64,000 bases of DNA, taken from positions 26,659,106-26,723,105 of the forward strand of contig CM037842.1 in NCBI GenBank assembly GCA_021234535.1, read 5' to 3'. Below are positions 12,001-26,785 of the stretch, one piece after another. Each line of letters opens with the position of its first letter. Within the stretch, counting starts at the first letter, position 1. This stretch comes from Stichopus chloronotus. Its lineage: Eukaryota > Echinodermata > Holothuroidea > Aspidochirotida > Stichopodidae. The position numbers and the translations under genes are program-made. The notes under the pieces are model-generated. The model was given only the letters and a program-made list of their open reading frames with translations, was not told the DNA's origin and ran no database searches.

Positions 12001-15000
12001 CATTGATACTGATTGTACTTCTGATGAATGCAAATCATAATTTGAGCTTGAACTGCATCAAAATTGTGATATAATGAATTCATGGAAGTATTAGATACCA
12101 TGCATCATTAAATGCCTGAAGAAGACAACTAAAGTCACAAAGTGTTGTACAAAGTGATATTCAAAGAAAATTGGTGTTAAGAATTCATCTGTAATGCAAA
12201 TTTATGCATTTGTCACTTTGTTTAACATATTGCCATGGACAGTAGCATGTTTTTGTGAACCCTGTAAAATTTCTCTGTTTATTTTGGATAATTAAAACTA
12301 GAAAGTGGTGTTCATATCTTCAGCTTTCTGAAGTTGATTGATTACAAACTAGCCCACTGTGGAAAGACTGTACATTAATTGAATTACCCAAAATTTGCAT
12401 GTTTGCACACTGTCTTTATGCACTGATCTACCAGGCAGTTTATCTCTGCAACCCTTTGTAGCAGTTAATGTCTGGAAAGGCACTCTGATATAAACCATTA
12501 TTAAAACTAATCAATGAGGATTTTGGTCAAAAGTGGTATTGAATCGAGAACTTTTGGTGAAAATAGCCACCCTATAACCTAGCTCTGGACCCCTCCACCA
12601 CATGGCATTGTCCCTACAACAGACATTGGAATTAGTGTTTTCTAACTATGTTCTACTGACAATTTATACATTGATACTGCAGTGCAGTGTACTTTGTACA
12701 ACTATATTCAACATTTCAGAAAGCTGCATCCAGCGACCAAGGTATTTGTCTAGAATTCATGAACTGTATAGTACAGTAATGACTCCAGTGTTTACAGCTC
12801 TTAGCAACAACGTTTTTCGTTTTTCTCATTCTTAAAATAGTTACTTCTTAAACAAAGTGTACCATTACCTTTCTTCATGCCAATCATTTTGCTCTCATTT
12901 CATAGCCAGGTGGAAGAAATTCTAACCAAGGCTGCCTGCTGAAACCCATCCGGGGTAGATATTTGTGGACTGGAAGTATTCTGTCAGTAATTTTTTCCCA
13001 GTGACTTTCATCCCCCAGGCGATATTTTTATTTTTGTGAGCAGAAGGTGCAGTTTGTAGAACCTAATTTGTCAAAGAATAAGAGATGAATAATCTGACAG
13101 ATCCCAGCCCTTACTGTTTTATAATACGGAAGGAAATCGATAGCAGAAGAAACAAATTATGGATCTGTGCCCAACTGCGGTAGATGTCCATCAAAAAAAA
13201 AAAAAGAAAGGGGGAAAAATTAAAACAAGATAAGAGACGATACATTGGGGGTTTTGTTATGCAGTTTAGAGGATTGTGTGTATGCATATGTATGTATTTG
13301 TACATGTACGTCTTGTGACACTTAGTTGGCATGCATGTTATCTCAAGAAGATAATCTTGAACAGATGGGATATGTGGATTGCAACCACTGTAATGTCTGC
13401 GGCTAGCCCAAGGTCAGAGGTGATTCGGGTGAACATGTAGTGTCATCAAATCTAAAAAGAAGGTTTGGTTATGAATGTATTGTTTGGCGCCAGATTCATC
13501 ATGTCCAAGAACATGTAATATATTGTATGCCTTGGGAAGGGTGATCTACATTAGGTTGAAATCCACACTGAAGTCCATTACCAATTTAAATCGTTTACAT
13601 TTGGCATAAAAAAAACAATCCATTCTTACATTCTAGACATATTTCAGAGGGTGGGAGTGCCGGGGGGGGGGGGGGAGAAGAAGACTGATGATCGATACAA
13701 CATAACTTCTGTCTAGATTTGTAGCATATATTGGTATTTCCAATGTTCACTGAATATAAAAAGAAAGTAACAATGAATATAAAAAGGAAGTAAATTTATT
13801 TCACTCTTCTCTTGAATACCTGACTCAACAAAATAGCTGCATTTCTATCTACCATGCAAAGAGTGCAGAAAATGTAGATGCAAGATTTACACCACCGGAG
13901 AAAGATGAGCATCTTATCTTGTTAAGATAAATGACTGTTGTTGATGGAAACCTTTTTCTACCCTTATATATGTTTGTTGCTGATAAATCAGAATGTTAAC
14001 CCATCTGTATTGTACGGGTTACTCCATCTGCTATGAAAAATAACACCTTGCCCTGTTGTTGTTTTGGTAGATTTCATTACTTGACTCAATGTACTGTCTT
14101 CCACAACCATGACCTGTCCTATTTAATGTAACCTTAAACCATAAATGTGCTCAGTCTTGTTTGTACAGTTGTCAAACTTTTCAAAAGAAGTGGTACATAT
14201 TAGCATACAACCTCCATAGCAGAAGGTAAATACTTTGTTTGCCACTTTATTTCTTAGAAAATTTTCTGTATTAAAACTTTGCTGCACATGACAAATATGT
14301 GTCATACATTGAAAATTTTGCACTATGATGAGGTAGAATTTTGCTGAAAAAGTCTTTAGAAATTTTTAGTAAAAATCTTTAGAAAAGTAGCTTCTTCCTT
14401 TTACTAATGATGGTGATGTGCAAATCTTATGCATTTCTCACTAATGTGATGTTTGAGAGTAATTAAGTGATGTGGCTTTTGGTCATCAAGGTACCTGTAT
14501 GATCCTTGCTTAATTTTGCATTTGTTTACTCCTTCCCTCTTGGTTTTTTTTAAACACGGAACAGTAGATCCTGCAATTTTCCCTTTACAGTTTGGCACAA
14601 ATTCATCTAGTTACAACTTTCGTGAACTGTTTATTGAAATTCAATCACTACGATTAGTTCTGACTTTAATTCTCTGGTTGCACACAGTTATGCAGGAGGT
14701 GGCACGTACGTGCCACGCACATCTGCAGAATATCCTGTATGTAATGTGGCAAAAAAATTTTTTACCCTCTGCGGGCCTCTTTTATTTGAAATGTTTCGAG
14801 TGATCCCCCAAATACATAAAAAAAGACACGCTAAGGTGTCAATTCAAGCATGCATGCTAGCTTCCACCGTCCTAGCTTTACTTCAATCACCGATTAGTTG
14901 TTGACTGTGTACATGTACATCTCGGGAGGACAGGTTGCATGCAGCGATGGTTCTTAAAGTGTGACATAAACACGCTTGGTTAATGGCCTGATAAAAAAGT

Positions 15001-18000
15001 ATCTTGAATTCAAATGAATCCCATAAAAGTGGCTACATCCTTAAAAGAATCAATGAGTTTACCATGTATGATGCCGTTTGCCGTTTAGTTCGTATGTGAT
15101 GTCGATGCACGTACCTCTGTATTGTGGTTGGTCTGGGTATCTCTGAAAATGTGTTCCTAACAGCAGTCACTGTATGCAATAGGCTGCAACATATCGCTGG
15201 CAGCTCACACGTATATTCCCATACGCAGAGAACGTACCTTTTAGTGAGGGATATGTGCCTTCAGGTAATGCTAGAAAAATCCTCAAGTTAAAGTCAACCC
15301 TCACTTTGCGGCATTCGATCTCCGTCATAAAGTTTAGCACTACAAACTTTTGGAAGACATAAAATGTCAGAAATTTGCAATTCTTAGCTTTGATTTGTTT
15401 ACTAGTTATGGTATACTGGATGCATGTGTGTTTTATGTAATTACTAAGATATAGAGTCTTTCAGTGTGTTGACATCGGAAGTGTGATCACAGCTGGGTAC
15501 CTTAGTTAAGGAAACTTGATACGTCATAATGTACATCCCAGCTGCTGTCAGAAATCTCAGTAATAGGATCAAACATTAAACATTATTTTGATGCCAATCA
15601 CTACAAATTTGCTAAATGGTAATTCTCCCGTTAATCACATTTATTTCTGCTACCAGCTAGGCTGTGTCATTTTAACTGATATGATGTTGAATACAGGTTT
15701 GGGATACAATGCATATACACTACCTACAGTTGGATTTATAATGAACGATCAGTTTAATATCACTAGTGTCAGAAAATGGCAAATGTAAATCCTGATAAAT
15801 TATGTCACAAATGAAATGTAAAGCTGGAATGGGAGTTGAAAATTTGTCAGTCAAAGTCAAATTCCACAGAATATGTCACAGTCACTACAAAAAAACATTG
15901 GTTTGGTCCCATTTTTGCATACATGAATATTCATATCCATTCCTAGCGCAAGCACATGCGATGGCACGATAAAGATTTGGAGTTTGCAGTAAAACTGCAT
16001 GAGCAAGTATAGATGACCAAAGAGCGACTGCACAATGTGTGCCTGACATCAAGGTATGAGTGATACATTTTTCAATACAAAATTTACATCGACCCCCCAC
16101 TTACTTGCCTCCACACAACTATCGCACATTCCACTTCTAGAATCAGCTAGTGACCCCAGCTGTATTAATCTGCACATGTCTACATGTTGATCTGTGAACA
16201 TTGTTGAATCGGAGACTAAGGGAGAATGCTGAGGACCTTGTGCACTGTCTTTTGCTATCAAGTAAAGGCAAGAAAATCATGAGCGTGCTCTCATCGTAAC
16301 ATAAACAGGCAAATAAGAAGTGTGTCATTCCCGTTACTGTGCACTTTTATTTCATTTGTGAGGTAATTTGCTTCTGTTTATAAACATGTTACTCTCACAC
16401 ACACACGCAAAATGACATGTACCCTCCAATTGTTACATTTTTGGCATGTTTGGCCTGCAATATGTTCCATATTGATCACTTTCCCGCCTGCAGACCATGC
16501 AACAGCTTATCTTCACTATTGTACGACTTCATCCTACTGTAGTACAAGCTTTCATCTTTGTGGTATACCTACATATCTACCATTATAAATCAAAAGAATT
16601 GTTATATGTAAACTGTATCATCATGGAGCTATGTGGCCTCCCGAGTTACCTCCTCTGACTTTCCCTGGACGATGTCGAAAGGATCCAATGATCAACTTCT
16701 TCCCATGGGGGAGAAAAAATAGAGCAAAAGTCTCTCTAAAAATAGGTCAGTAATCTATATTTGTGGCAGCAGGGAAGATTGTGAGAGAGTTAATGCATGG
16801 CTAAGCATGATCCTCAGAGCTTGAGTGTATAGTTAGAAGTTTAGTTGATACAGAGGTTATCTGTGCCAGATGACAGTGCCCTAGTCCTACCTGAAGGTAT
16901 TAATTATCTGGAAACTGACCAAAAAATAAAGACAGGGGTGCCCTCTGTTTTTTTTTTTTTCATAATTTTGTAAACTCACCTTAATCTCTGAAGTTTTACA
17001 TCCAACCACTAGCATGACGCTTGATAATGTGTTCTTTTATTGGGAAATTTGAAACCTGTAAGTATGAGCTGTGATAAAAAGTGTCATCACTTATATGGCC
17101 AAAGTTCTGAATATATTTGTAGATTTTGTACTCCTTCAATCAACCAGTTATGCTCATTTTTGCATTCTTTCTTGTTTTCTATATATTTTGTAGAACATTG
17201 GCAAATAATACCTCAGTGATTTTAGGGAGTGCCGTCAAGTAGCAACATTTCAATTACTCGTATAAATTCAGACGTTTTATTACATAAAGTGTATTTGTAT
17301 TGTGTTCAGCAATGGTGTCAGTCCACTATACACCAGTTTCTCACATGTGCCATGAGCACATGTACTCAAATTTCAACAGTACACTGGTGACTTATGGTAT
17401 TTTGGTTTGACTTGTCTAGAGAAACACCAAACAGAGGGTACTAGGATACTTTTATATGCATCAAGAATCTTAAGACAGCCTGTAGGGAATGGTGATTGTA
17501 ACATCGTACACCATAGGTGGACGCGTATATGTGCACTAAATGGCAGTGTCCCCTTAAGGTACAGTCTTTGCACCTGTAATGTCAACGAAAAGCCCCATCC
17601 AGGTGGATATGGGTGCTGTAGTGCATTCCAAGCACATATGGCAGTATAGGCAACCCAAACATTTCAACATTGAATTTCCTTTTGTTCTCTCAGGTATTCA
17701 CATGATGTGTCATACCTTTCAATCTGAGGGGTTTCCCCCAAAGGTGTCGCTACGGTATTTCACAGCTTTAATTGCTGCAGGTTAATGAACTATTCTATTT
17801 GACATATCGCACAGCTATTATTGAGAATGCCAAAGTTTTTAAGCAACAAAGGGAAAGAAGTGCTATTATTTTGACCAAGTCGTTGAGCAAGTTCTTTGAC
17901 CTGATAGAAATGGCTAAGAACTGTGAGATGAGGATTGATAGTCCAATATCCATCTATCTGTGTCAGTGGGTGCATCCAACTCTGTTGCTACCATTTCTAG

Positions 18001-21000
18001 TATGTAGATCTATATACTGTAGAAAACCATGTGCATGTGAGATCCAAGGATTCACCAAATTGATTCTGAAGTTTCTGCCTGGAGAAGTTATTTACACATC
18101 TTTTGTTTACATTTCAAATTTGCAGAATTTTTCATTTCAAAACTAGAGCGCCCGGTGGTTCTTGTTACTCCTACCTGTAAATAGCAGAGCTTCTGCCATT
18201 GTTGCTCTATAATCAGATAAAGTATGCAGGTCACCCACGCAGCGGAATATTTGTGAATTACGATCATCACTTGGGCAGCTTGGTGTAATAATGAGACATG
18301 CTCAAATGCGCTTTCATCTCGCTCAGTACCAAGCTGTAAGACGAGGCTGACGGTGACTTTAAATTTGAAAATATATAATCTTCTTTTAGCTCTCAGTTCA
18401 CACAAATTACTCTGTGTGTGGGTGTAAAGACACAGTATGTGTTATAAATAGACTCACAAAGGTATTATGTTGCCAGATCATGTTGAAGTCATTCAAATTT
18501 GATGAACACATTTTGGGGAGATCAATTATTTTGATTCCAACGTACGTTTTTGCGATACATCATGAGAAGTCATACACTTTGTTTTAGAACATGTTGTCAC
18601 GAGTTATGCTATTTTTAGCTCATTTTTGCTGAAGGTGCCATTAGTGGAAAAGGATAGGTTTGTCATTACCAAATACTGTATTGTAGGCATGGTGTAACAA
18701 CAACAGATTACGTGTGGGGACTGAGTGCTGCAGGACTATCTAAATGGAGTGCCACCTGCCACCGGTTGGTGTGGATCGTAGAAGAAAATTTTTGGCCTTT
18801 ATACAAACCCCAAATGTCCAGTAAAGGCATTTCCTGAGTTCATGTTCTAATCTGTATTTAAAGCAGCATATGGAAATAGCTGGGATCTCGTGTCTGCAGT
18901 TTGAATTATGCATCCTACTTCATTTATTTTTTTAGCACTTTTCAGATATTTGGGGTTTGTTAAAGATACCCATAGTACCCCCTCTCACATTGAAGATAAA
19001 TCTGCTGAAGATATGCAAACACAGTGAAACTCACTCACAAGAGTCTAATATACATTGAACTGACATAGCTGTGCCCATTTTAAATGCAGGATGAGGCAGA
19101 TATGAACCTCTCCCAGGCCTGCACGTGCATCCTGTTCTGATCTCGATATCGAATGTCAGAATAATTAGAACATGAATCTGACAGTACTCCTGACATGATT
19201 TAGATTTTGAAAAGGTATAAGTTACATAGACCAATGTAAGATATTCATGGAACTCTCAAAACAACATCATCTTCTTCTTCATTGCCCTTGTCTCTTTTCA
19301 TGTTGTCGTCGTTTCTTTTTGGTTTTTGTGATCATCATACGCTATGTGATCATGATAGTGTCTGCATGTGTGTGTGTTCATATGTTAGGAACATAAACAT
19401 GGAAAAGGAAGATCAATAAAAGATGCAGCATTTTTGGAATACAAATACAGAAAAATATAGAAAATCTTGCACCATTTTGCATGTATGAAATCCTTGAAAG
19501 GGTAAAAGATTTCAAACTGGGAGGGGGTACTATTCCAATAGACCCTTCCTGTTCCTGGCAAAACTCCAACGTTGATGTACCCCCCTGATTGGTTAGTCAG
19601 ACTATGGGCCTGTGTGTAGTATGTTGATGAACATGGGAGAACTGTAACCAAATATTATGTTTGGTGAAGGTCAAAGCTCAGTTGAGGTCAGCAGAGACCA
19701 AACTGTGGAAACCAGCTAATTGTAAATACAAAATCTCAGAGACCAAGCTTTGACTGATCATATAATCAAGTTCTGTGTTTTCTAAATTATGGTCTGTATG
19801 TATGGGAAAGAGTATTGGTAATTCTGATTAGTGGCTGGTTTCTTTCTACCTAATTTCATGTGCACATTGACTATCTAGCCATGGATCTTAGCCACCATAA
19901 TGTTGTAAGTAAATCTGCATATAGGGACTGGAAAATTGTTGAAAACTCTTGACAAAACTCTTAAAAGTGTTGACAGATATGCCTTAATTCATGGCGTGTA
20001 CTCTCTCACCTCCCTGGCAGGTCAATGGGACTCCCATGGGACCCACATCGACCCCCCAGGACCCACTTTAGACCCACTTTAACCCATTCCATGGCCATCG
20101 TGTCTAGGTCAGTGAGAATTGCATCTCTTCCGCCTACTATCTTATGATTTGCATCAAACCCTTATTGTAACCTCTCCAAACGGCGCTCCTTACTTAGCTT
20201 GTGCAGTCTGGGAAGTAGGATGGAAGGATGGTGACCAGATACACACACACGCAATTGCCATTTGCTAGATTATAGTCAATACAGTATTATGAATAAGTTA
20301 TATGAGATGAGTATGTAGCTAGTCAATTCCCAAGACAAGAAGTTTGGGGGAAACGCCGATCACACTGTCACTTTTAACGTCTTAAACTGTATGTAGACCC
20401 TATTTGAAATTGACACAATGACATTGTATGAACTCCAAGAAGTTGTGTGGCTGTAATAGACTAACAGGATATGAAGGCACCTGTCAGGAAACATTTTGTA
20501 TTGTACAGTGTGATAATGCCACATGCCACATGTTGCAGTACAGATTAATCACATAATGTGACTGTAATGTACATGGCACAATTAAGTAAAGGTGCAGTTT
20601 GTATCTGAGAGATTAAATCAGCTAAGAGCAAAACTTAACAGAGAAGTTCAGATCTGGTGCGTTTGATCGTAAAATGTGCTCCGGAAACAATAATAAAGAA
20701 ATAAAGGGGAATTTAAGTCATTAATTTATTCTACGATATGTCATGTGTTAATGGCAAACTACACATATTATGTCAATGCATAACATCCACATATGAATGT
20801 TACTGCTGGGTCGAGAAGACGCCATATCCCCATCAACCCGGGAAAGGTCAGTTGCCACACCAGCAGCTCGAAACATCCTCATATTTTTGAGACCAATTTT
20901 TGCCCAAATTGATCATGAACCACCTTTCCGATGTTTCCAAAAATAAACAGTTTTGCATTTTAACCTGCTGCTGAAAATATTGTGAGACTTAGAATGCTTT

Positions 21001-23860
21001 TGGTATTATTGTCTAAAACTGCTTTCGGATTTTCTGTTTATCGTACGAAACGAAAGTCAAACTTTCACGTTTTACCGACAACAGAGAATTTTCTGTAGGA
21101 CTTTACACACTGACAGCTACAAAGCCAGGCATGAATTGTTGATGGATTTTCTCTCCGGAATGCAGCGTTGATGAAAAAGCAGAGGACAGGAAGGTGAATC
21201 TCAGATGCAAAAGGAGGATTTTGAAATTGGGCCATTTCAATGAGCCCAAAATAAAGTGGATTTTAGGATCAAAGATACCCCATACAGGGGTGCAACACCC
21301 CAATGATTTATTTGGAAGCAGGATGTATTGCATCCTTCACTGTGCAACCATGAAGGATTCAATCGAAATCATCAACAAACTTGTGCAATATTTGTTGACA
21401 TTTTAAGCTTGTTTTGTAGGTTATTTTGTTAAGACCATTGGAAAACATGGAATAAATTTAGAGTAGATTTAAAGCAGAGACAGTATAAGCTCAGCTTTTT
21501 TATTCACATTTTTGGAAGTCGCCCCTTCGTTTCAACGGAGAGCGATAAACTCCACCCACGATGTGAATATGTAAAGAAGTCTAGTCGATGGATGGCACAG
21601 CCACCTTCTGAGGTGCTAACTAATAAGCTAGCAGTGGTTGTCTGCACTTATTAGTCGCTACATTGCTGCACTAGCGCACTGCATGGTACATGTGCGTAAT
21701 GGCGACGTAAATGACATACGGGAGGGTCGTCTGTGAATGAATCTATTTTAACCGTGGTTCATTTTAAGTGAACATCACATCAGTGATTGGTTGAATTTGT
21801 ACAATGGATGGTTGCATGTGATTAATTTCAAAGAAGTATATTGCCTGATAGACATTTGCTCAAATGGAAGTATGTAATCTTAAGTGCTTAGTAATTAATG
21901 TTCGTTGTAATGAAAAGGAGTATTGTCTTAGTTTTACAGATTGTACGTGTCAACATTGTGTCTGCATATTTGCATAAGCTGACCCACAGGAGAAATTTGC
22001 CATTTCTCTTGACAGGGAATAGGTGTATCAGCTTGTACTTTGCAGATAATTTTTTTTGTTGTTTTCAAACAAGTCGCAGACTTTAGGGGTTAGCTGGCCA
22101 TTGCTGTAATCTAGGGCATTGTCATGGTGCTGGGGATGACATTACTAGATTAAAAGTGTAAATTTTGCATCTTGAGGGACCTGCCAATAGTTTGATTATG
22201 TACTCACTCCTGGTTACCACGGTCAAAGATTGTGGGCTATTGTTGTAAGTCTACCATCATTATCTTTCTCTATGAACATTTAGTGTCATTGCCATTCATG
22301 GTCTAAACATACGTATTTACAAGTAGGTGAATTATTTCATTCAGTTATCATTTGACTGATTGCTAACAATGTCTTCCTTTTCAGTTCTCCTGTTTTCCGT
22401 GTTGACCTCCGATTTTCCGTGATGTTTTCCTTTTCCCGCAAAAACGGTAACCTCTTAGCTGGTTTTTTTTTTGTTTTTTTTTAGCAGTTCAGACTCATAT
22501 GTATTCCAAAAACCTTCAAAGCACAATATCAGCCCAGTCTCAATCAGGAGTTGAAAGTTAGATTTGATGATGTGAAGGTTACATATACCTCTAGCCCGCC
22601 CTAAGTTCTTGATAAGATCATGAGGAAGAAAAGTTAAAATATGCTGCATCTAAGGTTAATCACATAGTGATAAAAACTAACGATAGAACTCTGGTTGATT
22701 ATATCTGAGGGTTTAGTTGCAGGCGGCATGAATTGTTGAGCATAATCTTGCATCTGTTTGAACATGCTCAGGAAATTTCTCAATTCACACCGCTGACTCA
22801 TTCATCACCCCTTGCTATTCTTACATGCATTGTTTCACTTAGCCAGTATACCGCTCCTAAATTGAAGTTCTAGAACTTCACCCCCACCTCTTAATGCCCC
22901 TTTTTATTTTGTATTTGTTCAGTTTGGGTCATGAATGATATGATTGTCAAAGATAAAATAATTGCATATTAAAGGCAGATCTTTCTTGTAAATATGCATC
23001 TATAATCTCTGTAGGATTTAAGTTAACCGTAACCCATTGCAGATATTCTAGGCCTGTATAGCTAGACTAACCAATTTTAAGGTTGCACATCAATGTCGAA
23101 GTTTTGCTGGCCTGGGGAGAGGGGCATGAGGGTGAAAAATGTTGGGGTATGTCAAGGGTTCTACATTTATGCAAACTGGTGATGTCATTGCATTTCTCTG
23201 TGTGTTTGTATTAAAAAGGCAGAACTTTTTTAATTATTTAAAGATTTTTGAAAATTTTTTTGGGGAGATGCATGTACTCCCTTGTTGCCCCATGCCAAGA
23301 TGTATACAACTTTGTTAGTACTGTTCCACCTTTAGTTTAAAGTTAGTAAAACAGTGATTAACAAACAGACCATACTCTAGAAGAAGTGGTCGATAACTTC
23401 ACATGATCACAGCGTTATGGTGACAACATGAAGCGGGTAAAAATATCTCAAATGGATAAACTGAGTGACTATTATTACTTCAACTGATGGTTGGAAGGCC
23501 TAATTTCTAAAAAAAGCGTCCATTCAACCTCTGTCTATCCTTCTTTTTGTCCTTTATTTACGTATAATTCGATGGAAATGTTTAAGGACATGTACCAGCT
23601 AGGAGGCGGACCAGATTATAATAGTCCATTGGAACATCTGCCCGAAGGTGAGATTAATCAGGCTCCCAAGAGATCAGTCGCTCTCATTAATTCTTTAATT
23701 TCACCGTCTCTCCCTCCATCCTCGTCGAGATAATGTCCCAAGGAGGTCGGCAAAATTGAGATATAAATACGTACATGCAGCTGTGACACCTCAACAGATT
23801 ATCTGAACCTCTTTGAGAGGTTAGGATTTCAAAATGCAGCAGGATTGATTAAAGGCCACT
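9001..23860. other. Long gene-poor stretch, no gene recognised
   Basis: About 15 kb in which open frames stay below about 125 codons and none shows a known domain or convincing exon chain. Minor items: short repeats near 11440-11525 (GTGCTGTATGTGCTG) and 11955-12015 (ATTAATGATACTGGTTGATA), a G14 run at 13662-13675, and an 18-bp palindrome at 14699-14716. It may hold an untranslated 5' exon of the PEA-15-like gene or distant regulatory DNA; neither can be seen. Confidence 0.5.
14699..14716. repeat. Perfect 18-bp palindrome
   Basis: GTGGCACGTACGTGCCAC is its own reverse complement. It contains two CACGT-type cores facing each other around CGTACG. No neighbouring gene is identified. Confidence 0.6.
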
Positions 23861-24315
23861 GGTGGTTGTCAGCTATTAGTGGCTATATATACTGCAGGTG
23901 GGTATTGCAAGTGGCTATACTGCTGGCAGCTATTGCAGTTAGCTACTGCAGGCAGCTATTCTGGCTATTGAAGCTGGCTATTGCAGCTGGCTATTTCAAG
24001 TGTTGTAAGAGCTATTGCAGGTGGCTACTGCATGTGTCTTACTGCAGATCATGGCTACTGCGGGTGGCTTCTATACTGGAAGTAAAAGTGGTTACATATA
24101 ACAGCTACTGCATTTGGCTTCTGTAGGTTACTACTGCTGGTATCTTACACTTAGATACTGCACGGGCTGCTAGAGATGCCTAGCAGGTGTTTGTAGCCTA
24201 TACATTGCAGGTGGTTACTTCATGTGGCTTCTTAAGGTGGCTATTGCAGGTATTGTAGCTTCTTCAGATGGCTACTGCAGGCTATTGTGTGCAACTGCAA
24301 GTGGCTATCAGACAC
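23861..24315. repeat. Degenerate 12-bp-type minisatellite GTGGCTACTGCA
   Basis: About 450 bp of variably spaced GGCTA(T/C)TGCAG(G/C)T units. The 93-codon open frame here is low-complexity repeat translation. Confidence 0.85.
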
Positions 24316-26505
24316 AGTACTATAGCAGCAACACAGACTAACTTTAGGTCGTATATTTTGGAAGTGCTCATGTTTAATATATGTTATAGTTTATTTATAT
24401 TAAAAAAGGAATATATTATTGTTTACTTTCATTAAAATAGTTGTTAATTAAGTCTCTCTACAAACAAACTAGGGAATGCATCTCCATGGGAACGAGCTGA
24501 AGTATTACACCATCTTTAATATCTGAGCTGCGTAACACATAATTTTAGCAGTTAATGATTTTTTACCTTGGAAATGTATCTTGTAATCTCTAACTACTTT
24601 CCAAGTTCAATGCCTAGGTTACTTTGACACTGGTTCATCCATTGTTGTTATTTTTTTTGTTGATATAGCTATGGGCATAAATGTCTGAGGAATACATGTA
24701 ACTTAACGCCGCCAGATACTGAGGTCAATCCATCGAGCTCAGGTTGTCATTTTCCGGTGAGTCTAACCATAGATCCCAGCTACGATGGGGAAAAAGACAT
24801 AAAAACAACAACAACAAAAATCAGGCAATTTCAGTCCCGGATATACAAGTTGAAGGGTTAAAAACGTTAAGCTGCACTAGGAAACTTTCTGCACAGTGTA
24901 GCTAGCTAGGTGTGCATGCAATTTTTTAATGACATGCAGTCACTTGCAACAGGCATATATTTCAACTGGAATTGGATGTGCACTTGCAGTCTGACTGGCT
25001 GGGTGATGTATTAAGCAGGATTTCATGAGTGATATTGACTTTATGAAAACAAAGAATAGTGAATGGGTATTATCATGTGACCAGATAACTCCCGGGCAAT
25101 TCCTACCCAGGTAGTTCCCAATTACCCTCAGGCTTCCCCCTTGGACAACTCGCCCCTGACAATTAAGTCCTTCATGAAAAGTGTTAAGGGTTAAGTGTAG
25201 GGTGGGGGGGGGGGGAATTGTCTGAGGGGAGTTTGCGTGGGTGGGAGTTGTCAGTTGGAAATGGTCCTTGGACAATTGTCCGGTTCCGAAGTTATCCGGT
25301 CGGGAAGTTATCCGGGAACCGCAGGTCATCCTACCACGTATCACTACTAGCTAGGCTTTGCTATTAATACTTCAAGAAAGAAAGTCCTCATCTGTAAGCT
25401 TTTCATTTCTCAGCGAACTCTGCATGGCGATACTCCACACTCAGCCCAAGAGTCACGGCTCCTGCTCGACCCGGATCGAGTCGTGACGGAACTCCATTTT
25501 GGTGTCATGACCCCCTAGCTGTGAAATATTTCAAACTATAAAAGAAAATGTTTTTCTGAAAACCTTTTTTGTCAGCTCAACTGTTTGGATTAAGTTTCTT
25601 TTGCAAGTAAATTTAAGAAAATTTAACTAAACCTTTCTTAACTTCTTGTGGTGTAATTAAGTTGTCAGTTGTCACTAACTTTGTCAAATCTTTTTTTTGG
25701 GGGGGACCTCACATTGTCTATACAATAATCCCTGCTCAAAATACAATGTTGTATGTGTAGGTGACACTTCTTGAAATCATTGAAAACCAATACAAGGTAG
25801 GAGATGCAAGGAGTGTCACAGTATGACCTGTTTTGAATACTTGACTCCAAAAAGTGTCGGAAGTCCTCTAATCCTTACAAAATTCTACTGCAAGCCCTTA
25901 AATCATCTGAAATTAAATGATCATTACCACACTTTGAGGTTTCAAACTGTCTGGAAATTTAAGTATACAACCCAAAGATCTTCAATTAATTGTGACCCAC
26001 AGGAACCTGTAGTCCTTTGCAAGATGCATGCATGTGACTTCAATTACAGCACAATTGAGCATCATAAACTGCGCTTTAATTACAATTTTCTTCAATCATC
26101 AAAACAAAGTCATGAATGACTTTCACAAAGTCATGAATGACTTACTTAAAATTGTTCTGTGCACCCCCTTTGTATGGTAGTAAATTGTCTGCCACCCTGT
26201 GCATCATACGGTCGTCCATTGTCTCGGGCTCACACATCCAGACAACCCTCAAATCCCAGTTATCTGTCATCAAATTTAGAGTTATGGAATATAAATAATT
26301 CCAGGAGTTTAGTCTGACTAAGGTCTTGTTATGTCTACCTGCATTGATACCCAGTCTGCTGTATAATTTATGTTAGCACAGTTACTCTCTTAAACATTAC
26401 AAAATGAGCTGACAGTTGTTTGACTTAATGTTGTATGTATGTATGTGTGTATGTATGTATATTGTTGTTTGCTGTTAATTATCCATGGAACATACTAATT
26501 TTCCC
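24316..26505. other. No gene seen; GGACAATTGTCC-type segment inside
   Basis: Short open frames only. Positions about 25079-25322 have repeated C- and G-rich words such as CCGGATAACTTC-like and GGACAATTGTCC (palindrome 25271-25282), suggesting a small decayed repeat. Confidence 0.5.
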
Positions 26506-26785
26506 TGTTGATAGAGAAGATAGTACCTTACTGAAAGGAAAGTTTCCTCTTGTGATAGCAGGGGGATATCATGTAGATGATTGGAACATACCATTCTCCC
26601 TAGTGGCAGTGAAGTAGATGATTAGAACATGCCACTGTCATTAGGGAAACGAGACAGATGATTGGGACATACCACTCTCTTAATGGAGAATAATGTAGAT
26701 GATTAGAACATACCATTGTCCCTAGGGAGAAAGAAGATGATGACTGGGACATACCATTCTTTCTAGGGAAAATTGAGTAGATAAT
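26506..26785. repeat. Minisatellite, unit about 45-50 bp
   Basis: Five to six diverged copies of GTAGATGATTGGAACATACC followed by ATTCTCCCTAG and a short purine-rich spacer. Confidence 0.8.

Noticed and set aside
17373..18146. Cluster of overlapping open frames of 61-124 codons on both strands
   Set aside because: No domain, no consistent splice pattern, and frames on both strands are of similar length, as expected by chance.
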